Positions 42,387-51,271 of a stretch of 64,000 bases of DNA are shown here, piece by piece. The notes under the pieces were generated by a model, which had not been told where the DNA came from, did not search any database, and saw only the letters and a list, made by a program, of their open reading frames with translations. Position 1 is the stretch's first letter. Every line of letters starts with the position of its first letter. The DNA is from Desulfovibrionaceae bacterium. GTDB taxonomy: Bacteria; Desulfobacterota; Desulfovibrionia; Desulfovibrionales; Desulfovibrionaceae. A program made the translations under genes and the position numbers. The stretch is from contig JAHZEL010000022.1 in NCBI GenBank assembly GCA_019421865.1, forward strand, positions 1 through 64,000. The letters are read 5' to 3'.

Positions 42387-43394
42387 TCATGCCTCGCCGC
42401 GGGCGAAGCGGGAAATCATGGTCATGGTGAGGGAGGCGGTATCGGGGCAGGGCGGAATGTCGGCGCGGCGCACCCAGCGGGCTTCTGAGAGTTCGCTGGT
42501 GTCGAGGCGGATGGTGTCCGGGCCGTCAAGCTCGGCAAAGAAACCGGTGGCCAGCGTGCCGGACAGCCCCCAGGGCTGGCTGCCCGCGTAGCGCAGATTC
42601 CGGATGCGCAGACCGGTTTCCTCCATGACTTCGCGCGCCGCGGCCTGTTCCGACGTTTCGCCGATTTCCGTGAACCCGGCCACGAGCACGAAATGCCCGG
42701 AGCGGGGTCCGGCGTAGCGGGTGAGCAGCAGCCTGTCGCCGCTGGTCACGGCCACGATGACGCAGGGCGCGATGACCGGGTAGCAGACATGACCGCAGGC
42801 GGGGCAGACGAGGGCGCGTTCGTTCTGCGCATGATGCAGGGCGGAGCCGCAGCGGCCGCAGAAGCGGTGCGTTGCGTACCAGCGGGCAAGGTGCAGCGCC
42901 GTGAAGGCGGCAAAGGGCAGCGGCCCGGAAACGCCGCGCAGCTTTGAAGGCGGAATGCGCTGCATGTCTTCGGGCGTGACGGCGTCTTCCCCGGCGGGGC
43001 GCAGCGCCAGAAAGAGCCTTGTTTCAGGCGGGAGAAGCGGATCCTCCTGCGTCCCCTGTGCGGAAGGTTCCTGCGTTTTTTCCTGCTCGGCGTCGGGCGG
43101 CGTTGGGCAGTCGAGGCTCTTCATGCGCCGCTCCGCCTCAGATTCGCTTTCGGCGGCTTCGGCATTGCCTGCGCCTTCCGGCGCGGAGCCGTTCTCCCGC
43201 GTGAAGCGGAAGGCGTAGCGAAGATCCGCACCGGACTCGGGAAAGGTGTCCCGCCATGTGCGGACGTCCGGCAGGCGCAGGTCGGCATGAAGCAGCAGAC
43301 CTTCGGAGCTCACGTCGAGCACAAGGTCGTCCGGCCCGGGCGTGAGCGGGAGATAGGCGTTGTCGAGCCTGAAGGGAGAGATGGACTGAATCAT
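42387..43394 (-). CDS. nudC: NAD(+)/NADH diphosphatase (NudC family)
   Basis: A 335-residue Nudix hydrolase that cleaves NADH, or removes NAD caps from RNA, to give NMN(H). The zinc ribbon uses Cys179, Cys182, Cys197 and Cys200. The Nudix box is GFTEIGETSEQAAAREVMEETGL (240-262 region), and the NudC signature SQPW is at 272-275. It is longer than E. coli NudC because of an acidic, low-complexity insert at about 68-122. It overlaps the upstream HAD gene by four bases and ends the miaA-GNAT-HAD-nudC run. Confidence 0.93.
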   Translation of the reverse strand: MIQSISPFRLDNAYLPLTPGPDDLVLDVSSEGLLLHADLRLPDVRTWRDTFPESGADLRYAFRFTRENGSAPEGAGNAEAAESESEAERRMKSLDCPTPPDAEQEKTQEPSAQGTQEDPLLPPETRLFLALRPAGEDAVTPEDMQRIPPSKLRGVSGPLPFAAFTALHLARWYATHRFCGRCGSALHHAQNERALVCPACGHVCYPVIAPCVIVAVTSGDRLLLTRYAGPRSGHFVLVAGFTEIGETSEQAAAREVMEETGLRIRNLRYAGSQPWGLSGTLATGFFAELDGPDTIRLDTSELSEARWVRRADIPPCPDTASLTMTMISRFARGEA

Positions 43395-44053
43395 GCGTCC
43401 GCTCCGCCTTCCTGCTCTTCAAGAAAGCGGCGCACCGCAAAAAGGTCGGGGAAAATGCCGGACGCGCAGCGCGTCATGACTTCGTCCGGCTCAACCATGT
43501 CGGGCACAAGCAGCGCCTTCATGCCCGCCGTGCTGGCGGAAAGGATGCCGTTGCGCGAATCCTCCACGGCATAGGCGAGGGAAGGCTCCGTGCCGAGTTC
43601 GGCGCAGGCGCGCAGATAGATGTCGGGCGCGGGCTTGCTGACCGTGAGCATGTCGCCGCAGACGAGGATGTCGAAATAGCGGCCCATGCCGGTGACTTCC
43701 ATGTTGCGGCGCACGTTGGCCTCGCGCGAGGAGCTGGCCACGGCGGTGCGCCAGCCGTGCTCCTTGAGCCACGAGAGCAGCTCCATGACGCCGGGCTTGA
43801 GAGGCACGCCGTTTTTGGTGAATTCCATGTAGCACACGCGCGTGCGGTTGCGGAAATCCTGATAGTCCAGCCTGTCGCCGTACACTTCGGCAAAACGCTT
43901 CTGCGTGCTGGCGTGTGTGGTGCCTATGCAGCGGAAGAACAGCTCCCGCATGTCGCCGAGGCCGAGATCGCGCCCCACGCATTCCCAGGAGCGCAGAACG
44001 ATCCGTTCGGAGTCCACGAGCACTCCGTCCATGTCGAACACGATGCTGGGCAT
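43391..44053 (-). CDS. HAD-superfamily phosphatase/phosphomutase (beta-phosphoglucomutase-like)
   Basis: A 220-residue HAD hydrolase. Motif I FDMDGVLVDS has the catalytic pair Asp7/Asp9, motif II is VASSS, Lys is in SKPAP, and motif IV is AVEDSRNG. A helical cap lies between about 16 and 85. Substrate is undetermined: either a sugar phosphate or a nucleotide monophosphate. It is packed one base from the GNAT gene and overlaps nudC. Confidence 0.88.
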   Translation of the reverse strand: MPSIVFDMDGVLVDSERIVLRSWECVGRDLGLGDMRELFFRCIGTTHASTQKRFAEVYGDRLDYQDFRNRTRVCYMEFTKNGVPLKPGVMELLSWLKEHGWRTAVASSSREANVRRNMEVTGMGRYFDILVCGDMLTVSKPAPDIYLRACAELGTEPSLAYAVEDSRNGILSASTAGMKALLVPDMVEPDEVMTRCASGIFPDLFAVRRFLEEQEGGADA

Positions 44054-44054
44054 G

Positions 44055-44633
44055 CTATTTTCCGGGGAAGGGACGTTCCTGCAGCGGCAGACGGTAGATG
44101 CGGCCTACGCGCATGTGCTCGCCGTTGTCGCTCGGGAAGGTGTAGTTGCCGATGACCGTGCCCAGTCTGTCATAGAGCGGGAAGGCCTTCGGATGGCTGG
44201 TTTTCAGATACACGGCCGTATAGCCCTGATCGGCGTAGAAGGGCATGATGAGATCGCGCAGCCAGAAGGTGCCGTTGCCGCGCCCGGCCGGGGCGACATG
44301 AAAATAGCTGAGCAGCGCCACCTGATCCACGGGATCCGAAATGCTCAGCCCCGAGCAGGCATAGATGTGCGGGTCGATGGCGCCGTGCGTCATCATGACC
44401 ATGCCGAGCTGTTCCCCGCCTCTGCGCAGCGTGTGGAAATCCATGACCAGACCGGGAGTCTTGCCGAATTCGTGAATGATCTGACAGCAGTGATGCAGTT
44501 CGTTGTAGTCGTCCCACGCTTCATTGAGGAGCTTTTCCTTCATGTTTTCCAGAAGAGAAACAAGAAATTTCCCCTCGAAGGTATCGCTGAAGCAGAATTC
44601 CAGATCGTCTTTGCGGTAAAGAACGGTGGTCAT
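44055..44633 (-). CDS. GNAT-family N-acetyltransferase
   Basis: A 192-residue protein. The acetyl-CoA loop is HVAPAGRGNGTFWLRDLI around residues 116-134 (R/Q-x-x-G-x-G/A type), followed by a Tyr-rich strand and helix. AAGGAGG supports the ATG at 44633. The acceptor is unknown. Confidence 0.75.
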   Translation of the reverse strand: MTTVLYRKDDLEFCFSDTFEGKFLVSLLENMKEKLLNEAWDDYNELHHCCQIIHEFGKTPGLVMDFHTLRRGGEQLGMVMMTHGAIDPHIYACSGLSISDPVDQVALLSYFHVAPAGRGNGTFWLRDLIMPFYADQGYTAVYLKTSHPKAFPLYDRLGTVIGNYTFPSDNGEHMRVGRIYRLPLQERPFPGK

Positions 44634-44721
44634 GACGAGCCTCCTTGGCTGTTCGCTCATCTTGTACGCGGCATGGCGGCGCTGTCAAGGCAAAGAGGCG
44701 GAAGTCGCATGTAACTGCCCG

Positions 44722-45657
44722 CTATAGACCGAGAAATTCCCGCGTCAGGCTTTCGAGCGCCGCGTGTTCGCCGGGTCTGTGCCAGAGAATGCGCTCGTCG
44801 GCGCGGAACCATGTCCACTGGCGTTTCGCATAGGCCCGGGTATTCTTTGCCCACAGTTCCACGCAGTGCTCAAGGTCCATGCGGCCTTCCAGATACGCCG
44901 CGGTTTCGGCGCAGCCTATGCCGCTCCAGCCGGGGGCCTTCGTGTCCGGGCAGCGCACAAGGGCGCGGCGTGCCTCGTCGAGCGCGCCTGCCTTGAGCAT
45001 GAGCGTGATGCGCTTTTCCAGAAACGGCGTCAGTTCCGGCAGGGGAAGGCCTATGCCGAGCCGCAGCACGCGGTATTCCGCGGGCGGAGCGGTGCGGCTG
45101 TGCCACCAGCTGAAGGTTTTGCCCGTGCTTTCCCACACTTCCAGCGCGCGCACGTTGCGCTGGCTGTCGTTGGGATGGATTTTCGCGGCGTATTCCGGAT
45201 CGATGAGGGCGAGTCTTTCGTGCAGGGCCGGAGCGCCGAGCGTGCGGCACTCTTCGGTGAGGCGGGCGGTCACGGCCGGATCCACGGCGGGAATGTCGGC
45301 TATGCCGTCGAGCAGGGCGCGCAGGTAGAAGCCCGTGCCGCCCACGAGCATGGGCACGCGCCCTTCGCTCAGCGTTTCGCGCACGGCCTCTCCGGCCATC
45401 TGGGCCCACTGACCGGCGGAGATTTTATCCGTGCTCTCGAGCCAGCCGTAGAGCTTGTGCGGGCAGACGCTGCGCTCTTCGGGTGAGGGCTGGGCCGTGA
45501 TGATGGGAAAGTCGCGGTAGACCTGCCGGGAGTCGGCGTTGATGACGGAGGCGGGTCTGCCTGCCTTTTCCAGCATGGCGGCAAGATGCAGGGCGGCGGC
45601 CGTTTTGCCGGACCCGGTGGGGCCGACAAGGCAGAGGATGGCGGGCGGTTGATGCAT
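44722..45657 (-). CDS. miaA: tRNA dimethylallyltransferase
   Basis: A 311-residue enzyme adding dimethylallyl to A37 of tRNAs reading UNN codons. P-loop GPTGSGKT lies at 12-19, the substrate motif is INADSRQVYRDF, and GGTGFYLRALLDG follows near 100. The start at 45657 is supported by GGAGGG; an ATG at 45747 is less likely. It is the first gene of the miaA-GNAT-HAD-nudC run. Confidence 0.96.
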   Translation of the reverse strand: MHQPPAILCLVGPTGSGKTAAALHLAAMLEKAGRPASVINADSRQVYRDFPIITAQPSPEERSVCPHKLYGWLESTDKISAGQWAQMAGEAVRETLSEGRVPMLVGGTGFYLRALLDGIADIPAVDPAVTARLTEECRTLGAPALHERLALIDPEYAAKIHPNDSQRNVRALEVWESTGKTFSWWHSRTAPPAEYRVLRLGIGLPLPELTPFLEKRITLMLKAGALDEARRALVRCPDTKAPGWSGIGCAETAAYLEGRMDLEHCVELWAKNTRAYAKRQWTWFRADERILWHRPGEHAALESLTREFLGL

Positions 45658-46065
45658 GGCTCCCTCCGGAGCGTCGTGAAAAGGGATGCGGCGTTTTCTG
45701 CGTTTTCCGGCAGGGGGCCGGAAAGAAGAGGCCGGGGGATGGTTCACCCGGCTCGGCGCGTTCTGGTTCTGCGTTTGCCGGGTGGTCTCCCGTCAGACGG
45801 CTTCCTCCGCGGGATTCCTGCCTTCGGGATGCGGCGACTGCGGGGCGCGGAAAGCGTGGGCAGAGCCGGACTCGCACGGCTTCTTCCGTCGGCCTTTGAA
45901 GCGGCTGTTTCATGCCGAAACGGGCTCGCAGAGCGCGTCGCCTGGCGGCGCGGCCACGTTTGTTTTCCGGCCTCGTCGGGTCACGTCCGGTCGCGTCCCG
46001 GGCAGGATTGCGCTTTCCGCCGGGAAGGCGCGTCGGCTGCTTCCCGGAGTCGGCGTTGCCGAAAC
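45658..46065. other. Intergenic between coaD and miaA
   Basis: No coding sequence is convincing. On the minus strand GCCGGG/CCCGGC followed by CTCTTCTTTCC near 45730-45760 is a plausible weak terminator for coaD, and TTTCCGG/CCGGAAA lies next to it. Confidence 0.4.
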
Positions 46066-46650
46066 TCAGCGCGGCTCGTCCGCCGGGCCGGGGCACTCGA
46101 ACAGATCGTCTTCGCGGATCATGCTGCCGCGGGAGCAGTCGGATTCGCCCGGCCAGCTTTCCGGCAGATGATAGGCCTTGCGCAGGCGGGGAATGACCGA
46201 ATCCGGCACGAGGCAGCGCACGTCTCCGCCGAGGGAGGCCACGTTGCGGATGTTGGTGGAACTTATGTACATCCAGCGCAGGTCGGACATGAGGAAGATG
46301 GTCTGCACGTCGTCCTGCAGTCTGCGGTTCATGAGGGCCATCTGAAATTCATAGTCGAAGTCGGAAACGGCGCGCAGGCCGCGCAGAATGGCCTTGGCCT
46401 TCACTTTGGCGGCAAAATCCACGAGCAGACCGGCAAAGGGCATGACCTTCACGCCCGGCGTATGCTCGAACACCTCGCGCACGATGTCCACCCTCTCCTC
46501 AAGGGAGAAGAGCGGCTTCTTGCCGCAGTCCTGAGCCACGGCCACGATGACGGTATCGAACAGCTCCAGACCGCGCCGTATGATGCACTCATGGCCGCTG
46601 GTGAGCGGATCGAAGGTGCCGGGATAGATGGCTATACGTTCTTCACCCAT
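46066..46650 (-). CDS. coaD: Phosphopantetheine adenylyltransferase
   Basis: A 194-residue nucleotidyltransferase for the penultimate step of coenzyme A synthesis. The active-site motif TSGH is at 17-20 (YPGTFDPLTSGH) and ISSTNIRNVAS is the second conserved motif. The tail beyond about residue 165 is longer than in E. coli CoaD (159 residues). It overlaps the end of rsmD by 19 bases, and coaD-rsmD coupling is common. Confidence 0.95.
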   Translation of the reverse strand: MGEERIAIYPGTFDPLTSGHECIIRRGLELFDTVIVAVAQDCGKKPLFSLEERVDIVREVFEHTPGVKVMPFAGLLVDFAAKVKAKAILRGLRAVSDFDYEFQMALMNRRLQDDVQTIFLMSDLRWMYISSTNIRNVASLGGDVRCLVPDSVIPRLRKAYHLPESWPGESDCSRGSMIREDDLFECPGPADEPR

Positions 46651-47192
46651 ACCAGAATCCTTGTGTTGCCGTAGATGCGTTCGGCCTCCAGGCGCAGATC
46701 GTACTGGGCGTCGGCCCGGAGGGGCAGGCCCTTTTCCACTTCGGCCACAAGAAAGCCGTCGTCGGCAAGCCAGCCCTGACGCATGATGTTCTTGAGCGCG
46801 GGCTTGAAGAGATCGGCGCCGTAGGGCGGGTCGATGCAGATGAGCTGACAGGGCTGGGCGGGACGGCGGGCCGTCACGCGCAGGGCGTCTTCCTCATGAA
46901 TGGCGCAGCGGTCGGCAAGGCCGAGATTGGCGGCATTCTTTCTGAGGCATTCCGCGGCCTTGTGATCCTTTTCCACGAAGTCGGCAAACACGGCTCCGCG
47001 GCTCAGCGCCTCGAATCCGAGACTGCCGCTTCCCGCAAACACGTCCAGAACGCGCACGGCGCCCCATACGACGCCGCGGGCTTCGAGCATGGAGAAAAGG
47101 GATTCGCGCACTCTGCCCATGGCGGGACGGTAGCCCGGTCCGGTGACGGTGTGGAGCGTGCGTCCGCGGCAGGCTCCGGCAATGATTCGCAT
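46632..47192 (-). CDS. rsmD: 16S rRNA (guanine(966)-N(2))-methyltransferase
   Basis: A 186-residue methyltransferase. It starts MRIIAGACRGRTL, has the SAM motif VLDVFAGSGSLGFEALSRGA and catalytic IDPPYG. The start at 47192 is preceded by CAGGAAA and fits the conserved family N-terminus. Confidence 0.94.
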   Translation of the reverse strand: MRIIAGACRGRTLHTVTGPGYRPAMGRVRESLFSMLEARGVVWGAVRVLDVFAGSGSLGFEALSRGAVFADFVEKDHKAAECLRKNAANLGLADRCAIHEEDALRVTARRPAQPCQLICIDPPYGADLFKPALKNIMRQGWLADDGFLVAEVEKGLPLRADAQYDLRLEAERIYGNTRILVWVKNV

Positions 47193-47374
47193 GCAGGTTT
47201 CCTGAAGGGCGCGCCGGTGACGCGCCGCCGGAAGCCGGAGCTTCCGGGATGAGGTTGCCGCGCCGAAAAAAGGGCGCGGAGCGTCCGGCCCTGTGCCGGA
47301 CGAAAAAAAAGCTGTCGCGCACGGGCGGGCGCGGCAGCATGCAGGGTAACGCTTGTTTTTGACTCTGACAAGAA

Positions 47375-47400
47375 GGCTCCCGCGCCTCTGCGCGGGAGCC
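47375..47400 (-). terminator. Terminator after the beta-CASP nuclease gene
   Basis: GGCTCCCGCGC/GCGCGGGAGCC with a 4-base loop, followed on the minus strand by TTCTTGT. The 11-bp stem is strong, the T-tract modest. Confidence 0.7.
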
Positions 47401-47413
47401 GGAAAGGCGTGGT

Positions 47414-49027
47414 TTACAGCTGGGAGAGGAACAGCATGAGATCGCGTTCGATTTCCACAAGGCGGTCGCGCAGTTCGGTCTGCTCTTCCCAGGGAAGCTC
47501 GTCGACGCGGGCCAGACGGCGGCGAACCTGCGCGGCGCGCTCTTCGAGTTCCGAGGCCAGGAAGTCCCAGTTGACGCGGGGCTTGGCGCGGGCGGGGCTG
47601 GGGGCGTGCACTTCGGCCGCGGTGCCTTCGATGACCACTTCTTCCAGATACTCGGGAATCATGGGCGTGATGCCGAAGCGTTCCTTGATGAGTCCGGCAA
47701 GAATGTCCTGCGCCCTGGGTTCGCCGTGCACGAGGGCGATGTTCATGCCCGGACGCGCCATGCCGCCGATCCATTCCAGAAGCTGGCTCTGACCGGCATG
47801 GGCGGAGAATCCGTTGATGGTGAAGATGCGCGCGGCCACGGCGAGTTCCTCGCCGAAGAGGCGCAGGGTCTTCGCGCCGTCGACGAGCTTTCTGCCGGGC
47901 GTGCCCATGGCCTGATAGCCCACGAACACGATGCTTACGCCTTCCTTCCAGATGTTGTGCTTGAGGTGATGGCGTATGCGGCCCGCGTTGCACATGCCGC
48001 TCGCGGAAAGAATGATGGCCGGGCCTTCCATGGTGTTGAGCTTCTGCGATTCCTGCGCGCTCTGCGTGAAGCGGACAAAGCCGTCCGGATTTCCCTTGAA
48101 GTCGTTGGGATCGAGTTCGGGCGTGCGCAGGTGATCGGCGTACTTCAAAAAGACCTGCGTGGCCTTGGAGGCCAGCGGGCTGTCCACATAGACGGGCATG
48201 CCTGCGGGCAGTCGGTTCTGCTTCTTCAGAAGGAGCAGGCTGTAGAGGATTTCCTGCGTGCGTTCCACGGCAAAGGCCGGAATGATGACCTTTTCGTTGC
48301 GCGCAAAGCTGTATTCAATGGCTTCGGCCAGCTCTTCGAGGGTGTCGGCCTCGCCCTTGTGGTCGCGGTCGCCGTAGGTGGATTCCACAAAGAGCCAGTC
48401 CGGCGCGGCGGGCACTTCGGCATCGGGCAGAAGCAGCGCGCCGGGGCGGCCGAGATCGCCGGAGAACACGAGATTCGTGCTCTTGCCGTCCTTTTCCGTC
48501 ACCGTGATTTCCAGGATGGCTGCGCCGAGAATGTGTCCGGCGTAGCGGAAGGTGGCCTTCACGTCGGCTGCGGGCGTGACGGTGCTGTCGAAGTTCACCG
48601 GGCGGAGGAGCTTGGCCGTGGCGAGGGCGTCGTCCGTATCGTAGAGCGCTTCGGAGGAGGCGTCGTCCGCTTCGCCGCGGCGCTTGTCGTGACGGCTCTT
48701 CCATTCGTGTTCCATTTCCTGAATGTGCGCACTGTCTTCCAGCATGAGCGCGGCCAGATCGGCCGTGGGCGCCGTGCAGTAGATGCCGCCCTTGAAGCCT
48801 TCCTTCACCATGCGGGGAATGAGGCCGGAGTGGTCGATGTGCGCGTGGGTGAGCAGGATGAAGTCCAGCTCCTCGGGACGGTAGTTTTCCGTGGCGAAGT
48901 TCCGCTCTTCAATGGCGGAGTTGCCCTGGAACATGCCGCAGTCCACGGCGAAGCGGGTCGAGTCGGTTTCTATGACGTAGCAGGAACCGGTAACGGTTCG
49001 TGCCGCTCCCAGAAAGGTAATCTTCAT
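47414..49027 (-). CDS. MBL-fold beta-CASP ribonuclease-like hydrolase
   Basis: A 537-residue metallo-beta-lactamase-fold protein of the beta-CASP/RMMBL group, related to archaeal and bacterial CPSF-like RNases. The zinc motif is HAHIDH at 61-66, the first strand is FLGAARTVTGSC, and the C-terminal RMMBL motif is FSAHAGQSQLLEWI. The C-terminal 70 residues after it are helical and charged. It most likely processes RNA; substrates are not known. Confidence 0.9.
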   Translation of the reverse strand: MKITFLGAARTVTGSCYVIETDSTRFAVDCGMFQGNSAIEERNFATENYRPEELDFILLTHAHIDHSGLIPRMVKEGFKGGIYCTAPTADLAALMLEDSAHIQEMEHEWKSRHDKRRGEADDASSEALYDTDDALATAKLLRPVNFDSTVTPAADVKATFRYAGHILGAAILEITVTEKDGKSTNLVFSGDLGRPGALLLPDAEVPAAPDWLFVESTYGDRDHKGEADTLEELAEAIEYSFARNEKVIIPAFAVERTQEILYSLLLLKKQNRLPAGMPVYVDSPLASKATQVFLKYADHLRTPELDPNDFKGNPDGFVRFTQSAQESQKLNTMEGPAIILSASGMCNAGRIRHHLKHNIWKEGVSIVFVGYQAMGTPGRKLVDGAKTLRLFGEELAVAARIFTINGFSAHAGQSQLLEWIGGMARPGMNIALVHGEPRAQDILAGLIKERFGITPMIPEYLEEVVIEGTAAEVHAPSPARAKPRVNWDFLASELEERAAQVRRRLARVDELPWEEQTELRDRLVEIERDLMLFLSQL

Positions 49028-49645
49028 AATGGACTCCTGGAATGAAGGTTCCGTAGGCTTGAATCATAGGCCGTTTTCCGTTTTCGCGCAATGACGGAGG
49101 CGTATTCGGAAACAAAAAATCTTTTATTTTCCCTGTGTTGTACTTTGTTATACAGAAGTACAGGGAAGAATGCGGTTCGATATGCGTAACATATGCGTTT
49201 CTCCGGCTCGACGGGGGGAGCGCAGGAAAGGCGGGGAGCGTGCAGGCTGGGCCGAAGCTGCCCGCCCCGGTCGACCCCGGAGCCGGGCCCGGCACTTTTG
49301 CAACCTGCGCGGCAGCGGCGTCGGCGCGTTTTCGGGGCGCCGCGAAAAACGCCGCACGGGAGAAAGGCCCCGAAACCCGGCATGCGGCAGGGAAGGGCGC
49401 AGGGAACGCGGCACGGGAGGGCGGAGGGAAGGCGGCACGGGAGAAAGGGCGTCCGCACGGGCGGCTGGCGGGATCCGGAGGGGCAGGAGCGGAGGCTTGA
49501 GGAGCGCTGCCGCTTTTCCGTATCCTATTGCGCGGGCAGGCGCGGCGGGATAAGAGAGAAGCGTGAAGATCGGAGGCGGGGAGCGCTTGCGCCCCGCGTT
49601 CGCGCAGGCTATGCTGTGTTTTACAAAGACCTTACAGGAGTAACC
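49028..49645. other. Divergent intergenic region
   Basis: No gene is seen. An inverted repeat GTACTT (49140-49145) / AAGTAC (49156-49161) surrounds TATAAC on the minus strand, a candidate control site for the beta-CASP gene. The right part is GC-rich and featureless. Confidence 0.4.
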
Positions 49646-50305
49646 ATGAGCGCATCGTCGCAGCAGTATATCATTGATTCCCTTTCCGCGCAGGAGTCCT
49701 GGCGTCTTTTCCGGATTCTGGCGGAGATCGTGGACGGTTTTGAGGATCTGAGCGGACTGCCGCCCTGCGTGTCCATTTTCGGTTCGGCGCGTCCGGGCGA
49801 GGAGCATCCCATGTACGGGGAGGCCCGCCGCGTGGCAAAGACGCTCGGCGATGCCGGTTACGGCATCATCACGGGCGGCGGCCCGGGCTTCATGGAAGCG
49901 GGCAACCGCGGCGCGAGCGAGGCCGGCGTGCCCTCCGTGGGCCTGCACATCCACCTGCCCATGGAGCAGGATCCCAACAAGTATCTGAGCGTGCGCAGCG
50001 ACTACCGGTACTTCTTCATCCGCAAGCTCATGTTCGTGAAGTATTCGGTGGCCTATGTGGTGATGCCCGGCGGCATGGGCACCATCGACGAACTTTCCGA
50101 GGCCTTCGTGCTGGCGCAGACGCACCGCATCAAGCCCTTCCCCATCATTCTCTACAGCCACGCCTTCTGGGACGGCCTGCTGGAGTGGATCAGAAACCGC
50201 ATGATCCGCGACGGCTATCTGCGGGAGGACGAGCTTGACTACGTGACCGTGTGCGACACGCCCGAGGAAGTGCTTTCCACCATACGGCGGCGCGTGGTAC
50301 TGTAA
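49646..50305 (+). CDS. LOG-family protein (TIGR00730, nucleotide phosphoribohydrolase-like)
   Basis: A 219-residue Rossmann-fold protein. SIFGSARPG, GGGPGFMEAGNRGA and PGGMGTIDELSE are the family motifs. LOG proteins release a free base from nucleoside monophosphates; the old name lysine decarboxylase is misleading. CAGGAG precedes the ATG at 49646. The stop overlaps the tadA start (TAATG). Confidence 0.9.
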   Translation: MSASSQQYIIDSLSAQESWRLFRILAEIVDGFEDLSGLPPCVSIFGSARPGEEHPMYGEARRVAKTLGDAGYGIITGGGPGFMEAGNRGASEAGVPSVGLHIHLPMEQDPNKYLSVRSDYRYFFIRKLMFVKYSVAYVVMPGGMGTIDELSEAFVLAQTHRIKPFPIILYSHAFWDGLLEWIRNRMIRDGYLREDELDYVTVCDTPEEVLSTIRRRVVL

Positions 50306-50838
50306 TGGAGCTTCGCAACGTCTGCCCCGAGGAGGAGCGCTGGCGGGCTCTGCCCGAGTGGGGGCCGGAACCTGAGGCTCCTTCCGGCACGAGCTGGCGG
50401 GCGCTCATGCGTCGGGCGCTGCGTCTGGCGGGCAGGGCGGCGCGCGCGGGCGAGGTTCCCGTGGGCGCGCTGGTGGTCACCCCGGAAGGAGAGGTGATCG
50501 GCAGCGCGCACAACGAAACCGAGAGTCTGCACGATCCTACGGCCCATGCCGAGGTGCTGGCGCTCAGGCGGGCCGCGGCGGCGGCAGGCAATCACCGCCT
50601 TTCCGGCTGCGTGCTCGTGGTGACGCTGGAACCGTGCCTCATGTGCACGGGCGCGATCAGGGAATCGAGAATTTCCGGCGTGGTGTTCGGCGCGTCCGAC
50701 GCCCGGGCCGGGGCCGTGGTCTCCTGCCTTGAGGGGCTGGATTTCGCCCATACCGGCGGCGCGCCGTGGAGCTACGGCGGCGTGGAGGCGGAAGCCTGCG
50801 CCGGGGTGCTGAAAACGTTTTTCCGCGCCAGACGCTGA
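50305..50838 (+). CDS. tadA: tRNA adenosine(34) deaminase
   Basis: A 177-residue zinc deaminase converting A34 to inosine in tRNA-Arg(ACG). The active site is HAE (81-83) and PCLMC (Cys111, Cys114). An N-terminal extension of about 30 residues precedes the usual start of the fold. Some relatives are generic nucleoside deaminases, but the motifs favour TadA. Confidence 0.9.
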   Translation: MELRNVCPEEERWRALPEWGPEPEAPSGTSWRALMRRALRLAGRAARAGEVPVGALVVTPEGEVIGSAHNETESLHDPTAHAEVLALRRAAAAAGNHRLSGCVLVVTLEPCLMCTGAIRESRISGVVFGASDARAGAVVSCLEGLDFAHTGGAPWSYGGVEAEACAGVLKTFFRARR

Positions 50839-50919
50839 GTTTCGGCGCTTTTCCCGGTTTGTCCGGGGACGACATGTTTTGCGCAGAGCGCGCAGAGATC
50901 ATCCATGGAGGAAGGACCC

Positions 50920-51219
50920 ATGAACAATACGGTTGACGAGCTGACGGTGGATTACGAGGAAGACGGCATTCTCAAGATCAAGGAAATCGACAAGGAAGTG
51001 CTGTCCAAGGGCGCATGGGCCACGGTGCTGTTCCGCTACCGCGAGTGGCAGGAAAACGACACCTACGGTCCCGACCGCTACGTGATCCGCCGCTACAAGA
51101 AAAGCGGCGGGGAATACCGTCAGCAGTCCAAGTTCACCATATCCAGCAACGATCAGGCCCGCCGCATCGTCGACGCCCTGAGCCGCTGGATGAACGACGG
51201 CGCCGAAGAACAGAGCTAG
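50920..51219 (+). CDS. Small conserved-looking protein, function unknown
   Basis: A 99-residue acidic protein (MNNTVDELTVDYEEDGILKI...) with strong GGAGGAAGG upstream of the ATG at 50920. The central part GAWATVLFRYREWQENDTYG followed by RRYKKSGGEYRQQSKFTISS is predicted beta-rich, with a C-terminal helix. There are no cysteines and no membrane segment. Composition and the ribosome-binding site support a real gene. Family unknown to me. Confidence 0.8.
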   Translation: MNNTVDELTVDYEEDGILKIKEIDKEVLSKGAWATVLFRYREWQENDTYGPDRYVIRRYKKSGGEYRQQSKFTISSNDQARRIVDALSRWMNDGAEEQS

Positions 51220-51271
51220 GCCCGTCTCATCCCGGAAGGCCGCCTCTTCCGGCACGTTCAAGAGGTTTTGC

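Noticed and set aside
49193..49645. A 151-codon N-terminal extension of the LOG protein
   Set aside because: Gly/Arg/Ala-rich non-coding-like translation; CAGGAG precedes the ATG at 49646, which gives the normal family length.
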